A stretch of DNA of 35,970 bases, from the NCBI RefSeq assembly GCF_002043095.1, contig NZ_MVOC01000014.1, positions 1-35,970 of the forward strand, in the 5' to 3' direction. Made by a program: the position numbers and the translations under genes. Positions within the stretch are counted from its first letter, which is position 1. Every line of letters starts with the position of its first letter. Origin of the DNA: Mycobacterium sp. AT1. Its GTDB lineage: Bacteria > Actinomycetota > Actinomycetes > Mycobacteriales > Mycobacteriaceae. Below, piece by piece: positions 34,106 to 35,970 of the stretch. The notes beneath the pieces were generated by a model. It ran no database searches, had not been told where the DNA came from, and saw only the letters and a program-made list of their open reading frames with translations.

Positions 34106-34771
34106 GTGACCGTGTCCCCGAGATGGATCGCCGCCGTCTTCGGCGTAATGTGCGCCGCCATGACCAACGTTGCGTCGGCGTCCGCCGAGCCGCCCCCGGT
34201 GTCGCCGCAGGCGCAGGCGGCGGGCCTGGTCGACGTGCGGTCGGTGGTGCCGGACGCGAGGATCGACCTGCGGTATGCGACGGCCGACAACTTCGTGGGC
34301 GTGCAGCTGTACCCGGCCGACGCGCGGTGTCTGGTGCACGAGTCGATGGCCGACGGTTTGGCCACGGCGGCGAATCAGCTTCGCGCGCAAGGCAAGCAGC
34401 TGGTCTTCTGGGACTGTTACCGCCCGCACGAGGTGCAGGTGCGGATGTTCCAGGAGGTCCCGAACCCCAATTGGGTTGCGCGACCGAGTGATTACGCCCG
34501 CAGCCACGAGGCGGGCCGCTCGGTGGACGTGACCGTGGCCGACGGGCACTACGGGTGGCTGCTCGACATGGGCACCGGGTTCGACGACTTCACCCCGAAG
34601 AGCCTGGCCTACGCCACCGACGGGGTCACCGCCGAGCAGCAGGCCAACCGCGCGCTGCTGCGCACGGCTATGCAGGCCGGCGGGCTGACCCCGTATGCGG
34701 GGGAGTGGTGGCACTTCGACGGACCGGGCGCGAAGGATCCGCGACCGATTCTGGACGTGCCGGTGAACTGA
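34106..34771 (+). CDS. Secreted D-alanyl-D-alanine dipeptidase (VanX/DdpX-like, peptidase M15D)
   Basis: A 221-residue protein with a signal peptide (about residues 1-27, MTVSPRWIAA to ASASA). The mature part is a zinc-dependent M15D dipeptidase. The metal ligands H134 and D141 lie in SHEAGRSVD. E200 (catalytic) and H203 lie in EWWHF, and R107 in DCYRP matches the transition-state Arg of VanX. It should cleave D-Ala-D-Ala and may recycle peptidoglycan fragments. A role in glycopeptide resistance is not implied, as no vanHA genes are nearby. GTG 34106 fits the signal peptide; TTG 34091 or GTG 34112 are alternatives. A 75-bp stretch of the gene recurs at the right window edge. Confidence 0.88.
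   Translation: MTVSPRWIAAVFGVMCAAMTNVASASAEPPPVSPQAQAAGLVDVRSVVPDARIDLRYATADNFVGVQLYPADARCLVHESMADGLATAANQLRAQGKQLVFWDCYRPHEVQVRMFQEVPNPNWVARPSDYARSHEAGRSVDVTVADGHYGWLLDMGTGFDDFTPKSLAYATDGVTAEQQANRALLRTAMQAGGLTPYAGEWWHFDGPGAKDPRPILDVPVN
34619..34693 (+). repeat. Duplicated segment of the dipeptidase gene, copy A
   Basis: This 75-bp part of the dipeptidase gene (DGVTAEQQANRALL to AGGLTP) matches 35896-35970 with 72 of 75 bases identical. Confidence 0.9.
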
Positions 34772-34783
34772 GCTGAGGCGTCC

Positions 34784-35062
34784 TCAGCAGGCGATCTGCT
34801 CGCCGCTGCCCAGGCAGGGGTGCGACAGATTTGCGAACGGAAAGTCGCAGGTCGGGCAGGCGCCGTCAGTGCGGATGGGTGGCGATTCTGGCTTGTGGCC
34901 GGTGTGAATCCAGGCGACCCACGCGTGTTCAACGTCCCCTGGGAACCGGGAAACCCTTGAGTTCTCGGACGGGGTCTCCGTTTGCCACAGATTTGCCGCG
35001 ACATCGCCCGCAAGGACGGTGGGGCAAGCCTTGCGACAACACCGTGGTGCTCGGTCAGACTT
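34784..35062 (-). other. Cys-rich open frame without a start codon, possible gene fragment
   Basis: A stop-free frame of about 92 codons between a TAA (35065-35063) and the TGA at 34786-34784, with no ATG, GTG or TTG anywhere in it. The translation is Cys-rich and looks protein-like: RCCRKACPTVLAG near the start, HAWVAWIHTGHKP in the middle and a CPTC knuckle followed by CLGSGEQIAC at the end, as in small zinc-ribbon proteins. Third-position GC is mixed. It could be the 3' end of a truncated gene, or a chance frame in GC-rich DNA. The stop of the exported protein at 35063 lies immediately upstream. Confidence 0.3.
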
Positions 35063-35512
35063 TTAGAAATTCGCGGTGCACAAACCGTCGTGTTTCGGAC
35101 AGAATTTAGCGCAATTCTCATTGGTTGCCTGCTCGGGTAGCGAACACCACTTGGCAGTCTTGATGTCGTGTAGCGCAACCTTCCCCTCGGGGCTGGCAGC
35201 AGAGTTTCCGGGCGATCCGCCGGCGATCGCGTCGTCGCAGTACAGATTCATCAGGATGGCGGATGTTCGCGAGCCGTCGATCTCTCGCTTGGCCTTTTGC
35301 CATGAGGTAACCGTGCACTTGTCGGTCGCGAGCCGACCGCCGAAGACGGTCGATATGACGGGGGTAGCCCCCCATTTCGACACGGTCGAAGTGGCTTCCT
35401 GGTATGTCTTTCCGACTAGTGGGTCGGTGTTGGCGCCGGAAAGTCCGCCACCAGCGGACAGCATGGCAATGGCGGTACCGATAACGGCAACGATACGAAC
35501 GATGGTGCGCAT
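35063..35512 (-). CDS. Small exported protein with PASTA-like domain
   Basis: A 149-residue secreted protein. It has a signal peptide (MRTIVRIVAVIGTAIAMLSAGG, likely cut near GANT). The mature part begins DPLVGKTYQEATSTVSKWGATPVI, a PASTA-like beta-alpha segment. The C-terminal half has NSAASPEGK and five cysteines (C..C..C.KFC..GLC pattern), probably disulphide-bonded outside the cell. Similar small exported proteins of unknown function occur in several mycobacteria. The ATG at 35512 gives a typical signal peptide; an in-frame ATG at 35524 adds four residues. The surrounding DNA is less GC-rich than the rest of the window. Confidence 0.7.
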   Translation of the reverse strand: MRTIVRIVAVIGTAIAMLSAGGGLSGANTDPLVGKTYQEATSTVSKWGATPVISTVFGGRLATDKCTVTSWQKAKREIDGSRTSAILMNLYCDDAIAGGSPGNSAASPEGKVALHDIKTAKWCSLPEQATNENCAKFCPKHDGLCTANF

Positions 35513-35524
35513 GCAAACCCCCAT

Positions 35525-35895
35525 GGTCTCGACGCCCGCTTGTTCCCCCGGCTGATGAGCGTCACGGACAGGATAGCTATGGGGTGTCCCGAATACCAGG
35601 CAAGTGGCAATATCGCTTCGCGTCGGCCGCACGCTCATATGCGTTCATTTTCCGTAAGTTCGGAGCGTGCGGGGAATGGCTTCGGGACAACAGGATACGA
35701 ATTCTTGAGGGCGGGTGAATCGCGTAGCGCTGAAATTGCGGCCCAGCCATCAGCACTCGCACGGTGTCCAAACCGACTTTGCACGAGCGTTAGTCGGGGG
35801 TGCTATCCGAATCGCGATTGACGTAGGTCAAGGATCGGCTTCAAGCATTCGGCAATCTGTGCGGCCACCGTAGCGAAGGACTCGGCACTCTCCCC
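35525..35895. other. Non-coding or degraded stretch
   Basis: About 370 nt of comparatively AT-rich DNA with only short, unconvincing frames on either strand. No tRNA, insertion-sequence end or promoter of good quality is visible. It separates the exported protein from the repeated dipeptidase segment. Confidence 0.4.
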
Positions 35896-35970
35896 GACGG
35901 GGTCACCGCCGAGCAGCAGGCCAACCGCGCGCTGCTGTGCACGGCGATGGAGGCCGGCGGGCTGACCCCG
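35896..35970 (+). repeat. Duplicated segment of the dipeptidase gene, copy B (runs off the window)
   Basis: 72 of 75 bases match 34619-34693. It reads in the same protein frame, with Arg to Cys and Gln to Glu changes. The match begins abruptly, and the frame upstream (open only from 35827) has no start codon and no similarity to the dipeptidase, so this is a truncated copy or the edge of a rearranged one. What follows beyond the window is unknown. Confidence 0.88.

Noticed and set aside
35844..35856. TCGGCAAT-like sequence as another copy of the polysaccharide promoter half-site
   Set aside because: A single copy without a partner arm in unrelated DNA, likely chance.

Overview
The window is high-GC actinobacterial DNA and almost certainly comes from a Mycobacterium/Mycolicibacterium chromosome. 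The main reason is gene order. recB-recC, an EchA3-like crotonase, a one-helix membrane protein, a glyoxalase-II-like hydrolase, rpmG2, hadA-hadB-hadC, tRNA-Trp, secE, nusG, rplK and rplA follow the Rv0630c-Rv0641 order of M. tuberculosis as I remember it. HadABC is the mycolic-acid dehydratase, which also points to this order.

Layout. (1) 1-6306: start of recB and all of recC on the minus strand, a 6C-type small RNA, a zinc-hook-like remnant, echA3 and a membrane-anchored protein. (2) 6307-24142: an accessory block absent from the M. tuberculosis gene order at this point. It encodes what looks like a complete Wzx/Wzy-type exopolysaccharide system: a polyprenyl-phosphate sugar-1-phosphate transferase that starts the chain, four glycosyltransferases, an NAD-dependent epimerase/dehydratase, a flippase, a Wzy-like polymerase, a Wzz/BY-kinase co-polymerase, a BcsB-like exported protein, a clan GH-A glycosidase lipoprotein, a GAF-domain protein, a highly diverged cis-prenyltransferase homologue and an FAD-dependent oxidoreductase. 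A second 6C-type RNA lies at its far end. (3) 24180-28108: a DUF2510/DUF4352-type membrane protein, a metallo-beta-lactamase-fold hydrolase, and an nsrR-hmp nitric-oxide detoxification operon with two operator-like dyads. (4) 28143-33040: housekeeping genes (tRNA-Thr, tRNA-Met, rpmG2, hadABC, tRNA-Trp, secE, nusG, rplK, rplA) closed by a strong intrinsic terminator. (5) 33044-35970: a membrane-bound EEP-fold protein, a secreted VanX-type dipeptidase, a Cys-rich frame with no start codon, a small exported PASTA-like protein and, at the very edge, a 75-bp near-copy of the dipeptidase gene.

How the polysaccharide genes fit together (inference). The transferase at 20313-21851 would load a sugar phosphate onto the lipid carrier. 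The four glycosyltransferases would extend the repeat unit, Wzx would flip it, Wzy would polymerise it and the Wzz/BY-kinase protein would set chain length. The BcsB-like protein and the glycosidase would act outside the membrane. The genes form back-to-back transcription units. Many neighbours overlap by 1-4 nt, indicating tight translational coupling. The divergent wzz-kinase/bcsB-like promoter region carries a perfect palindrome and further copies of its half-site.

Most notable points: two 6C RNAs flanking the polysaccharide region, a cis-prenyltransferase homologue lacking several catalytic residues, an Arg in place of the Walker A Lys in the BY-kinase, a glycosyltransferase gene that seems to start with AUA, and the duplicated dipeptidase segment.
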